64,000 nucleotides of DNA. Source: Flavobacterium piscinae. GTDB lineage: Bacteria > Bacteroidota > Bacteroidia > Flavobacteriales > Flavobacteriaceae. The translations under genes were made by a program, and so were the position numbers. Positions 27,896-35,922 of the stretch are shown in pieces. Positions within the stretch are counted from its first letter, which is position 1; every line of letters starts with the position of its first letter. A model generated the notes under the pieces. That model saw only the letters and a program-made list of their open reading frames with translations, searched no databases and was not told the DNA's origin. The stretch lies in contig NZ_SBKQ01000015.1 of NCBI RefSeq assembly GCF_004122145.1, positions 1-64,000 on the forward strand. Reading direction: 5' to 3'.

Positions 27896-28402
27896 AAACC
27901 ACATAGAAACATAGCTTATGATAACGCAAAAATATTTAGACGAATTGACTTATGAAGTCGTTGGTTCAGCGATTGAAGTTCATAAATTTATGGGTAGAGG
28001 ATTACTAGAAAGTGTTTATCATCAATGTTTAATTGAAGAGTTGAAACATAGAAAAATAAATTTTTTAACAGAGATGAAAGTCCCTGTAGTATATAAAGGA
28101 AAATCTTTAGATATTAATTTTAGGTGTGATTTATTTATTGAAAATTGTTTAGTAGTTGAAATTAAGTCTGTGATTGATATGCGTAAAATTACTGAAGCTC
28201 AACTTTTAAATTATATGAATTTATTAAAAGCACCTAAAGGAATTTTAATTAATTTTAATTGTAAAAACATTTTTAATGAAGGACAAAAAACCTATGTAAA
28301 TGAATATTTTAAAAAATTACCCAAACAATAATTCTATCAATAAAGCTTGCTTTATCAACTATGTTTGGACGCATAGAAATTCCTATGTCTCTATGTGGTA
28401 AA
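27896..28402. mobile_element. Inverted-repeat-bounded segment carrying a GxxExxY gene
   Basis: ACCACATAGAAACATAG at 27898-27914 is mirrored at 28383-28399 (reverse complement ACCACATAGAGACATAG, 16 of 17 identical). The pair brackets the GxxExxY gene and splits a permease/ATPase operon that is normally contiguous. A 7-bp hairpin (ATAAAGC/GCTTTAT, 28340-28355) follows the gene. The structure suggests an inserted cassette; no target-site duplication was confirmed. Confidence 0.5.
27918..28331 (+). CDS. GxxExxY protein (PD-(D/E)XK nuclease superfamily)
   Basis: This 137-residue protein of the GxxExxY family is named for G-LLESVYH near residues 29-36. It has a PD-(D/E)XK nuclease-like core: D in RCDLFIEN, then VVEIKS giving the E-x-K motif, then a helix with AQLLNYM. 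The family is assigned to the restriction-endonuclease-like fold but its function is unknown. It is foreign to the transport operon in which it sits and lies between near-perfect inverted repeats. Confidence 0.9.
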   Translation: MITQKYLDELTYEVVGSAIEVHKFMGRGLLESVYHQCLIEELKHRKINFLTEMKVPVVYKGKSLDINFRCDLFIENCLVVEIKSVIDMRKITEAQLLNYMNLLKAPKGILINFNCKNIFNEGQKTYVNEYFKKLPKQ

Positions 28403-28417
28403 AATAGTAAAATATAA

Positions 28418-28457
28418 ACTCAGCAACTCAGTATCTCAGTAACTCAGCAACTCAAAA
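28418..28457. repeat. 8-bp tandem repeat before the ATPase gene
   Basis: Five units of ACTCAGCA-like sequence (ACTCAGTA, TCTCAGTA, ACTCAGCA, ACTCAAAA) run almost up to the ATG of the ABC ATPase, occupying its ribosome-binding region. Confidence 0.85.
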
Positions 28458-28460
28458 AAA

Positions 28461-29231
28461 ATGATTCTCCAAACCCAAAACCTCTCCATCGGCTACACTT
28501 CCAAAGCAACCACCAAAACAGTTGCCTCTGAGATTTCTATACAATTGGAACAAGGAAAATTAATCGGTTTAGTGGGAGCCAACGGCATTGGAAAATCCAC
28601 TTTATTGCGAACGTTAACCGGTATTCAAAAACCCCTTTCAGGAACGGTTTTATTGAACGATAAACCAATCGAATCATTTGAACCTTTAGCTCTAGCTCAA
28701 CAAATCAGCGTAGTATTAACCGAAAAGTTACCACCAAGCAATTTAACCGTTTATGAATTGATTGCCTTAGGAAGACAACCTTACACTAATTGGCTGGGTA
28801 AATTAACAGACGAAGATAAGATTCAAATTGACAAAGCCATTGTATTAACCGAAATCCCTCATTTAATCCATCAAAAACATTACGAAATCAGTGACGGACA
28901 GTTGCAAAAAGTGTTAATCGCCAGAGCATTAGCACAAGATACAACGTTAATTGTTTTGGATGAACCTACCACGCATTTGGATTTATTGCACAAGGTTTCA
29001 CTTTTTAAATTGTTGAAAAAATTAACCGCCGAAACCCAAAAATGCATCTTGTTTTCTACCCACGATATTGATTTGGCCATTCAATTAAGTGACGAAATGA
29101 TTGTGATGGATGGACAGACTGTCATTCAGGACCAGCCTTGTAATTTGATTTCACAAGGAGTTTTTTCTTCACTTTTTCAAAATGAGCATATTCAATTTGA
29201 TGCAACAAAAGGGAAGTTTGTAATCAAATAA
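28461..29231 (+). CDS. ABC transporter ATP-binding protein, probable cobalamin (BtuD-like)
   Basis: This 256-residue ATPase has Walker A GANGIGKST (residues 39-47), Walker B LIVLDEP (D167, E168) and the switch His in STHDID. The signature is ISDGQLQK (143-150), a small deviation from LSGGQ seen also in other FecE/BtuD relatives. It belongs with the binding protein and permease encoded upstream and would power import of cobalamin or a similar chelate. A tandem repeat directly before its start may influence translation. Confidence 0.88.
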   Translation: MILQTQNLSIGYTSKATTKTVASEISIQLEQGKLIGLVGANGIGKSTLLRTLTGIQKPLSGTVLLNDKPIESFEPLALAQQISVVLTEKLPPSNLTVYELIALGRQPYTNWLGKLTDEDKIQIDKAIVLTEIPHLIHQKHYEISDGQLQKVLIARALAQDTTLIVLDEPTTHLDLLHKVSLFKLLKKLTAETQKCILFSTHDIDLAIQLSDEMIVMDGQTVIQDQPCNLISQGVFSSLFQNEHIQFDATKGKFVIK

Positions 29232-29287
29232 ATATCAATTAAAATTATATTTTCCTTAATTTTACTTTTCTAAAAAATCATCGCCAA

Positions 29288-30649
29288 ATGTCAGATATTA
29301 TTCTTTTTACCATCGTATTTATTATTGCTTTAGCCACTGGAATTTATATTGGAAAACAACTTTTTACTGCTCAAGCCAAATCTGAGAAGTCAGGTTTGGA
29401 AGAACGAATTAATGGATTACAAGCTCAAATAGAGCAATTGAAAATTCGTTTTCAAGAAGAACAAAATCAATTTTCTAAAAATGTAGAAATCGAACGAAAA
29501 GAGAAAGAAGAAATTCGTCGCGAAAAAGATTCCTTATCTCTCCAACTCACCAAAAAGGAAGCCGATTTTGAAAATCTTTGGCAACGCAACCAAGAACAAA
29601 AGCAAGAAGTAGAAGAGTTACAGAAAAAATTTACCAAAGAATTTGAAAATTTAGCCAATAAAATTCTGGAAGAAAAAACCGTAAAGTTTACCGAACAAAA
29701 CAAAGAAAATTTAAAAACTATTTTATCGCCTTTGCAGGAAAAAATTCAGCATTTTGAGAAGAAAGTGGAAGATACGCATAAGGAAAGTATCGATTATCAC
29801 GCTGCTTTACGTCAACAAATTGTGGGGTTGAAAGAAATGAACGAACAGATGAGCAAAGAAACACTCAATTTGACCAAAGCCTTGAAAGGCGACAGTAAAA
29901 TGCAAGGGAATTGGGGCGAATTAATTTTGGAACGCGTTCTGGAAAAATCAGGGTTAGAAAAAGGAAGAGAATACGAAGTGCAACAAAGTTTTGTAACAGA
30001 AGAAGGTAATCGCGTGCAACCGGATGTGGTGATTAATCTCCCGGATGGAAAGAAAATGATTGTTGATTCTAAAGTTTCCCTCACGGCGTATGAGCGATTT
30101 GCTAATGCTGAGGAAGATCAGGAAAAAGGGCAGTTTTTAAAGGAACATATCACGTCTATCAAACGCCATGTGGATCAATTGAGTTCTAAAAACTATTACG
30201 ATTTATATCAAATGGAAAGTCCGGATTTTGTTTTGCTTTTCATTCCGATTGAGTCAGCTTTTGCCATTGCTTTAAATGAGGATAATTCGTTGTATAATAA
30301 AGCATTTGAGCAAAATATAATTATAGTAACGCCCACTACTTTATTGGCAACACTTCGCACCATCGACAGCATGTGGACCAATCAAAAGCAACAAGAGAAT
30401 GCGTTAGAAATTGCCCGTCAAGCCGGAGCTTTGTATGATAAATTTGAAGGTTTGGTTTCTGATTTAATTAAAATTGGTAAAAAAATGGAAGAAGCCAAAA
30501 CTGAATACGGCAACGCCATGGGTAAATTAGTAGAAGGAAAAGGAAATCTAATTGGCAGTGTGGAACGTTTGAAAAAAATGGGAGCGAAAGCGAAAAAAGC
30601 ATTACCGGAGGCTATTATAAAAAGAGCGGAAGATGCAACAGAAGGTTAG
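29288..30649 (+). CDS. rmuC: DNA recombination protein RmuC
   Basis: This 453-residue protein has an N-terminal membrane anchor (residues 1-22), a long coiled coil (about 35-190, rich in E, K and Q heptads) and the RmuC domain (about 200-430) with GNWGELILERVLEKSGLEKG and the nuclease-like VQPDVVINLPDGKKMIVDSKVSL block. RmuC limits DNA inversions and rearrangements at inverted repeats. A 57-base gap separates it from the ATPase gene. Confidence 0.95.
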   Translation: MSDIILFTIVFIIALATGIYIGKQLFTAQAKSEKSGLEERINGLQAQIEQLKIRFQEEQNQFSKNVEIERKEKEEIRREKDSLSLQLTKKEADFENLWQRNQEQKQEVEELQKKFTKEFENLANKILEEKTVKFTEQNKENLKTILSPLQEKIQHFEKKVEDTHKESIDYHAALRQQIVGLKEMNEQMSKETLNLTKALKGDSKMQGNWGELILERVLEKSGLEKGREYEVQQSFVTEEGNRVQPDVVINLPDGKKMIVDSKVSLTAYERFANAEEDQEKGQFLKEHITSIKRHVDQLSSKNYYDLYQMESPDFVLLFIPIESAFAIALNEDNSLYNKAFEQNIIIVTPTTLLATLRTIDSMWTNQKQQENALEIARQAGALYDKFEGLVSDLIKIGKKMEEAKTEYGNAMGKLVEGKGNLIGSVERLKKMGAKAKKALPEAIIKRAEDATEG

Positions 30650-30768
30650 TGTTTGATTTATAGCTTCGGCGACAAAAGTTGAAGATTATCGAAAAATTAA
30701 AAGTAATTAGACCAAAAATTTGTTCATTAAATAAATAATATGTTATTTTGAAGCATAAATAATAAAAG

Positions 30769-32184
30769 ATGAAAAAGATTTATGGTGCTTTCACTGTTTT
30801 TTTAGCAGTAGCATTATTTGCCTCCTTTTTAATTTCTTGTTCTGACGATGATAAATACACAGAACCGGATGATTTACCTATTGCAACGGATGATGTTTCA
30901 ACCTACACTGCGGGAAACACAGCTGTTATCAATATTTTAGACAATGATACTACCGGTGACCTTGTAAATCCGGCAAGTGTAAGTTTAGTTAATGGTTCAG
31001 ATACTGATTCAAATGGGACGTTAGATCGAAGAGAAATTACAGGAGAGGGAATTTGGACTGTAAATGCCACCGGGGTTTTGACATTTACACCGGCAATGAA
31101 TTTTTTATCAAGTCCAAATCCAATTACCTACACTGTTCAAGATAATCAAGGAAATATTTCAAATGCAGCAACGGTATCATTGACCGTTATTTCAGGCGTT
31201 ACTGTAGATTTATCTTTAGTTCCTTACCCAAAACTTTCCGATTACCAATTTTTTGTGGGTGTGATGAAAGATCAAAATCCTACTTTAGGGGTTTTACCAT
31301 ATGAACCGGCAAGCTCATTGTTTACCGATTATGCGTTGAAAAAACGATTTGTTTGGATGCCTGAAGGAACGTTAGCAACATACAATGGCGATGGCAATGT
31401 TTTAGAATTGCCTGTAGGGGCTGTCATTATTAAAAACTTCTATTACAATAACGTTCAACCCTCGAATACAACCCGTATCATTGAATCAAGATTAATGATA
31501 CGCAAATCAACCGGTTGGATTTTTGCAGAATATGTTTGGAATGATGAGCAAACAGAAGCCTTTTTAGACATGAATGGAAGTACAACCGCTATTTCGTGGT
31601 TGGATCAAAACAATATATCCCGAAGTACTAATTACCGAATTCCCTCTGAAGGAGAGTGTTTCGTTTGTCACAAGTCAAATGAAGTGGCGGTACCAATCGG
31701 TATTAAACCTCAAAATATTAATGTCCCATATAATTATATAACGGGTTCACAAAACCAATTGGCAAAATGGGTTCAAATGGGGTATTTAGAAAATAACTTA
31801 CCCTCAAACATATTAACTACAGTTAATTATAAAGATGAGTCACAGCCTTTGGACTTACGTGCTCGTTCTTACATTGACATCAATTGTGCACATTGTCACC
31901 GAAACAATAGTCATTGTGATTACCGCCCGATGCGATTTGCATTTGAAGAATCGGCAGATCTAGTTAATATGGGTGTTTGTGTTGACACACAAGATATGTC
32001 AGGATTTCCTTCAGCTTTGGGAAAAATTGTTACACCCGGAAACATCAATCGTTCAATGTTACACCACCGCATGGGTTCAACCGATCCGGCGGTCATGATG
32101 CCTTTAATTGGTAGAACGTTGGTGCATGAAGAAGGATTGGCATTAATCGAGGCATGGATAAATTCTTTAGAACCTTGCGAATAA
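30769..32184 (+). CDS. Diheme c-type cytochrome lipoprotein (SO2930-like) with Ig/cadherin-like domain
   Basis: This 471-residue lipoprotein (lipobox SFLISCSDDD) has a cadherin-like/VCBS-type beta domain at about 35-145 (ATDDVSTYTAG, NILDNDTTGD). A C-terminal cytochrome-like domain carries two haem motifs, CFVCH (C297, C300, H301) and CAHCH (C373, C376, H377). Neighbouring features (LFTDYALKKRFVWMPEG, IIKNFYY) match SO2930-type proteins. It is likely a surface or periplasmic redox protein whose partner is unknown. It is followed after 27 bases by a VCBS/ASPIC T9SS protein and probably shares its transcript. Confidence 0.85.
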   Translation: MKKIYGAFTVFLAVALFASFLISCSDDDKYTEPDDLPIATDDVSTYTAGNTAVINILDNDTTGDLVNPASVSLVNGSDTDSNGTLDRREITGEGIWTVNATGVLTFTPAMNFLSSPNPITYTVQDNQGNISNAATVSLTVISGVTVDLSLVPYPKLSDYQFFVGVMKDQNPTLGVLPYEPASSLFTDYALKKRFVWMPEGTLATYNGDGNVLELPVGAVIIKNFYYNNVQPSNTTRIIESRLMIRKSTGWIFAEYVWNDEQTEAFLDMNGSTTAISWLDQNNISRSTNYRIPSEGECFVCHKSNEVAVPIGIKPQNINVPYNYITGSQNQLAKWVQMGYLENNLPSNILTTVNYKDESQPLDLRARSYIDINCAHCHRNNSHCDYRPMRFAFEESADLVNMGVCVDTQDMSGFPSALGKIVTPGNINRSMLHHRMGSTDPAVMMPLIGRTLVHEEGLALIEAWINSLEPCE

Positions 32185-32211
32185 ATTGAATATACTAATT
32201 AATTAACTTTT

Positions 32212-34254
32212 ATGAAAAAAATTACATTTTTATTTTTAGTGATGGCCAGTATGCAGAGTGCATTTGGTCAGTCCACTTGTGCTGAACCTACTACATTAAG
32301 TGGTCCCGGCCTTTACGTTGTAGAAGGTATAAACGGGACGGATGTAGCTAATCCGATTTGTGCTGATAATGGTGTTATCACTAATAATGCAAAATCAGAG
32401 TGGTTTGTGTATACACCTACCGAAAATTTTACAGTAACGATAACAACAAATATAGATGAAAATACCCCTCGAGTTGATACTCGTTTTCATGTATACACAG
32501 GAAGTTGTGGAAATTTGGCTTGTTTTGCCGGTGATGATGATAGTGGTAGTAACTATTCATCCGTTGATACTTTTGTAGTTACTGCTAACACAACTTATTT
32601 AATAGCTTTTGATAACAGATGGACCTCGAACGGGTTTACTTTTCAATTGATTGAACAACCTTATGAAGAACCTGCGGGTAACCCGGTTAGTTTCAGTAAT
32701 ACTGGATTGAGTTCTATCAACAGTCAATACAATATTTGCGTTGTAGATATGAATGATGATGGTATGGATGATATTGTTGGTGTAAGTTCTACCAACATTC
32801 GTATCCACACACAAGGAGCAGGTGGAACATTCAGTTTTGTGGATTATCCTACCACGGCTGCAGAAAATATGCCTAGCTGGAGTTTAGCTGCCGGAGATTA
32901 TAATCGTGATGGTGTAAATGATTTAATGTATGGTGGTGGAAGTGGAGTAACCTTCATGAAATCTACTGAAGGTGGAGGTTTTGAACAAGACAGCTTTGAA
33001 CCTTATGTATTTTGTCAACGGACTAACTTTATCGATATCAATAATGACGGTCATTTAGATGCATTTTCATGTCATGATGTGCAACCCAATGTTTATTTTT
33101 TAAATGATGGAACAGGCGAATTTGATTTTTATCAATCTAACGTAACTCCCGGAGCTATATTATTAGGAATTTTTCCTTCCGGAGGAAACTACGGTTCTAT
33201 TTGGATAGATTATGATAACGATGGTGACCAAGATTTGTTTATTGCGAAATGTAGAGGTGGATCCAGTGGAGCTAAGTACAATGAATTACACCGAAATAAT
33301 GGTGATGGAACTTTTACGGATGTTTCTGTAGAATCTAATCTTCGTGACCCTGTTCAAACATGGTCTTCTGCTTGGGCGGATTATGATAATGATGGCGATA
33401 TGGATGTTATTGTAGGTGCGAGTTCTACGGCAGACGGAACACACAAATTCATGCAAAACAATGGGGATGGTACTTTTACGGATATTACTGCCGGTTCAGG
33501 TTGGGATACAAACACCAGCACAAGTATTGAACATATTGCTCATGATTTTAATAACGATGGATTTGTTGATGTAATGGGTGGCGGTTCAAAAATTATGTAT
33601 AATTTAGGTGATGGAACTTTTGAAGCTGCTTCAACTGGATTTGGTATTGGAGCTGTTGGGGACTTAAACAATGATGGTTTCCTTGATTTTCAAAACGGAA
33701 GTACATTACGTTTAAACAATGGAAATTCAAACAATTGGATAAAATTTAATTTGCAAGGTGTTCAAAGTAACCGTAATGGTATTGGTGCTCGTATTGAAAT
33801 TTATGGTGCTTGGGGTAAACAAATTCGCGATGCCAGAAGTGGTGAAGGATTTGAATACATGAGTTCTTTAAATATTCATTTTGGTATTGGTGAAGCTACT
33901 GCCATCGACCAAGTTATTATTCGTTGGCCATCCGGAATTGTTGATACCATTGATAATCCTGATACAAATCAAACATTAGTTGTAGTGGAAGGTTCTACCT
34001 TATCTGTTGGCGATAACGCTTTTTCATCTTTTTCAGTTTATCCAAATCCTGCTTCTGATGTAGTAACAATTAAATCAAGCTCATTAGCTCAAGTTGTGAG
34101 TGCTGAATTGTATGATATGAATGGTAAAAGAGTATTTGAATCAGCAGTTGAAAATGATACAATTTCAATCCAATCACTTTCTTTAGGGACTTATATTCTT
34201 TTAGCTAAAGACAGTGAAGGAACATTATCAACACACAAGTTGATTAAACAATAA
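32212..34254 (+). CDS. FG-GAP/VCBS repeat protein with ASPIC/UnbV domain, T9SS-sorted
   Basis: This 680-residue secreted protein has a signal peptide ending SAFGQ and a prepeptidase-like N-terminal domain (WFVYTPTENFTVTI, FHVYTGSC). FG-GAP/VCBS repeats follow (about 155-500, repeated DYDNDGDQDLF-like calcium loops forming an integrin-like propeller). An ASPIC/UnbV domain (about 505-595, NGIGARIEIYGAWGKQ, VIIRWPSG) and a T9SS type A domain with YPNPAS complete it. Probably a surface adhesin or binding protein. Confidence 0.92.
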   Translation: MKKITFLFLVMASMQSAFGQSTCAEPTTLSGPGLYVVEGINGTDVANPICADNGVITNNAKSEWFVYTPTENFTVTITTNIDENTPRVDTRFHVYTGSCGNLACFAGDDDSGSNYSSVDTFVVTANTTYLIAFDNRWTSNGFTFQLIEQPYEEPAGNPVSFSNTGLSSINSQYNICVVDMNDDGMDDIVGVSSTNIRIHTQGAGGTFSFVDYPTTAAENMPSWSLAAGDYNRDGVNDLMYGGGSGVTFMKSTEGGGFEQDSFEPYVFCQRTNFIDINNDGHLDAFSCHDVQPNVYFLNDGTGEFDFYQSNVTPGAILLGIFPSGGNYGSIWIDYDNDGDQDLFIAKCRGGSSGAKYNELHRNNGDGTFTDVSVESNLRDPVQTWSSAWADYDNDGDMDVIVGASSTADGTHKFMQNNGDGTFTDITAGSGWDTNTSTSIEHIAHDFNNDGFVDVMGGGSKIMYNLGDGTFEAASTGFGIGAVGDLNNDGFLDFQNGSTLRLNNGNSNNWIKFNLQGVQSNRNGIGARIEIYGAWGKQIRDARSGEGFEYMSSLNIHFGIGEATAIDQVIIRWPSGIVDTIDNPDTNQTLVVVEGSTLSVGDNAFSSFSVYPNPASDVVTIKSSSLAQVVSAELYDMNGKRVFESAVENDTISIQSLSLGTYILLAKDSEGTLSTHKLIKQ

Positions 34255-34276
34255 TACCAAACTAAACTAAATTTTG

Positions 34277-34306
34277 AAAAGCCCTCCATTTGTGAGGGCT
34301 TTTTTA
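34277..34306 (+). terminator. Rho-independent terminator after the VCBS/ASPIC gene
   Basis: A 10-bp stem (AAAAGCCCTC at 34277-34286, GAGGGCTTTT at 34294-34303) with a 7-base loop is followed by a T run. Confidence 0.88.
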
Positions 34307-34334
34307 TAACTTTGAATTTCAAAAAAACATCAAA

Positions 34335-35510
34335 ATGAACTACATACTTTTTGACGGACCGGTTCGTAATGCACTTTTGCCCTTTACATTCACTCGTCCG
34401 GTAGCTGATATTCGAATAGGAATTTTAACCATACGTGAAAAATGGGAGAAATATTTAGGCTATACTACTACAACAATTACCGAAGAATACCTATCTGAAA
34501 AATACCCAATGGTAGAAATGGACGATAATATTTTAATCAACGCTTCTTTTCTACCCAACGAGGTTTTGGTTGAAATGATCAAAAGTTTAGAAAAAAACCA
34601 AGCGATTTTTAAAGGGGATGAGGTGGTTGCGTTCTATACAAATGATACGCAAGAAGAAGTGGATTTTGACACCTATGAAATCATTGATTATAATGAAGAA
34701 GGGTTACGCATCGAGCACACTTGGGATATTTTTGCCAAAAACGATGTCGCCATCCGTGAAGATTTTGAATTGCTAACCGAAGGAAGAACATCACAACCCA
34801 TACCAAAAAGTGTGAATGTGATTGCTCCCGAAAATATATTTATTGAAAAAGGAGCAAAGCTGGAATTTGTAACATTAAACGCTTCAACCGGTCCGATTTA
34901 TATTGGTAAAAATGCCGAAATAATGGAAGGTTCTGTCATTCGAGGTCCATTTGCCTTATGTGAAGAAGCTCAAGTAAAATTAGCTACCAAAGTTTATGGA
35001 GCCACCACTGTTGGACCTCATTGCAGAATAGGAGGCGAGGTGAATAACTCCGTTCTGTTTGGGTATTCCAATAAAGGGCACGATGGCTTTTTAGGAAATG
35101 CCGTGTTGGGCGAATGGTGTAACATTGGAGCCGATTCTAATAATTCCAATTTAAAAAACAACTACGAAGAAGTAAAATTATGGAGCTACGAAACCGGTGG
35201 TTTTGAAAAAACCGGACTACAGTTTTGCGGACTCATGATGGGCGACCACAGTAAATGCGGCATCAATACCATGTTTAACACCGGAACTGTCGTAGGTGTT
35301 TCCACCAATATTTTTGGTAGCGGATTTCCACGTAATTTTGTGCCGAGTTTCAGTTGGGGCGGAGCAGCCGGATTTTCAACTTATATTACCAGAAAAGCCT
35401 TTGAAACCGCTCGAATCGTCATGTCTCGTCGTCATGTGGAATTCACCGAACAAGATGCGAAGATTTTAGAGCATGTGTTTGAGGAGACGAAGAAGTGGAG
35501 GAAGGAGTAA
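34335..35510 (+). CDS. GlmU-like sugar nucleotidyltransferase/acyltransferase
   Basis: This 391-residue cytosolic protein is of the GlmU-related type common in Bacteroidetes. It has an N-terminal nucleotidyltransferase-like domain (LFDGPVRNALLPFTFTRPVADIRIG) and a C-terminal left-handed beta-helix (about 185-360) made of hexapeptide repeats. It differs from true GlmU by lacking the canonical pyrophosphorylase loop, so whether both activities remain is unclear. A role in sugar-nucleotide or envelope precursor synthesis is likely. A TAACTTTG -7-like element lies at 34307-34314. Confidence 0.87.
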   Translation: MNYILFDGPVRNALLPFTFTRPVADIRIGILTIREKWEKYLGYTTTTITEEYLSEKYPMVEMDDNILINASFLPNEVLVEMIKSLEKNQAIFKGDEVVAFYTNDTQEEVDFDTYEIIDYNEEGLRIEHTWDIFAKNDVAIREDFELLTEGRTSQPIPKSVNVIAPENIFIEKGAKLEFVTLNASTGPIYIGKNAEIMEGSVIRGPFALCEEAQVKLATKVYGATTVGPHCRIGGEVNNSVLFGYSNKGHDGFLGNAVLGEWCNIGADSNNSNLKNNYEEVKLWSYETGGFEKTGLQFCGLMMGDHSKCGINTMFNTGTVVGVSTNIFGSGFPRNFVPSFSWGGAAGFSTYITRKAFETARIVMSRRHVEFTEQDAKILEHVFEETKKWRKE

Positions 35511-35521
35511 ATCTTACGCTT

Positions 35522-35616
35522 AACCGCAAAGTTCGCAAAGGTTTACGCAAAGGTCACAAAGGATTTATCAAACTTTTTTAGCGTTCTTAGCGTAAACCTT
35601 TGCGAACTTTGCGTTT
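35522..35616. repeat. 27-bp inverted repeat, dispersed palindromic family
   Basis: The arms are at 35522-35548 and 35590-35616 and match at 26 of 27 positions as inverted copies; the core is CGCAAAGTTCGCAAAGG. The 41-base centre carries further CAAAGG / TTTTAGCG repeats. It fills the space between two convergent genes and could work as a bidirectional terminator. Confidence 0.85.
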
Positions 35617-35622
35617 AAATTA

Positions 35623-35922
35623 TTATTTTACTTTATAAAAAAATCCCTCAATCCATTTCCAATTGTAATTGAATACATAAATAACAATAGAAAGCACAAT
35701 CAAAAACAAAATAACTTTTACAATAAGCTTTTTTCGTTCTAGTTTTCGTTCAGCAAGCATTTTTTCTCGAATGGATTCCAATAATTCAGGTGTCGCTTGA
35801 ATGTGATCCACAAACTCAGACGTTTCGTTGGACGTGTTTTCCAGACGTTTTAGTTTGTCAATATGACTTCTTTTGTTAAATTTAGTAAGCCACGTTCCGA
35901 ATGATGCAAATCCAATTGACAT
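35623..35922 (-). CDS. Small single-pass membrane protein
   Basis: This 99-residue protein has a charged helical N-terminal part and one transmembrane helix (about residues 69-87) followed by a short aromatic, basic tail. No family is recognised. It begins directly after the stop of the peptide-binding lipoprotein gene, so the two are likely co-transcribed. Confidence 0.72.
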   Translation of the reverse strand: MSIGFASFGTWLTKFNKRSHIDKLKRLENTSNETSEFVDHIQATPELLESIREKMLAERKLERKKLIVKVILFLIVLSIVIYVFNYNWKWIEGFFYKVK

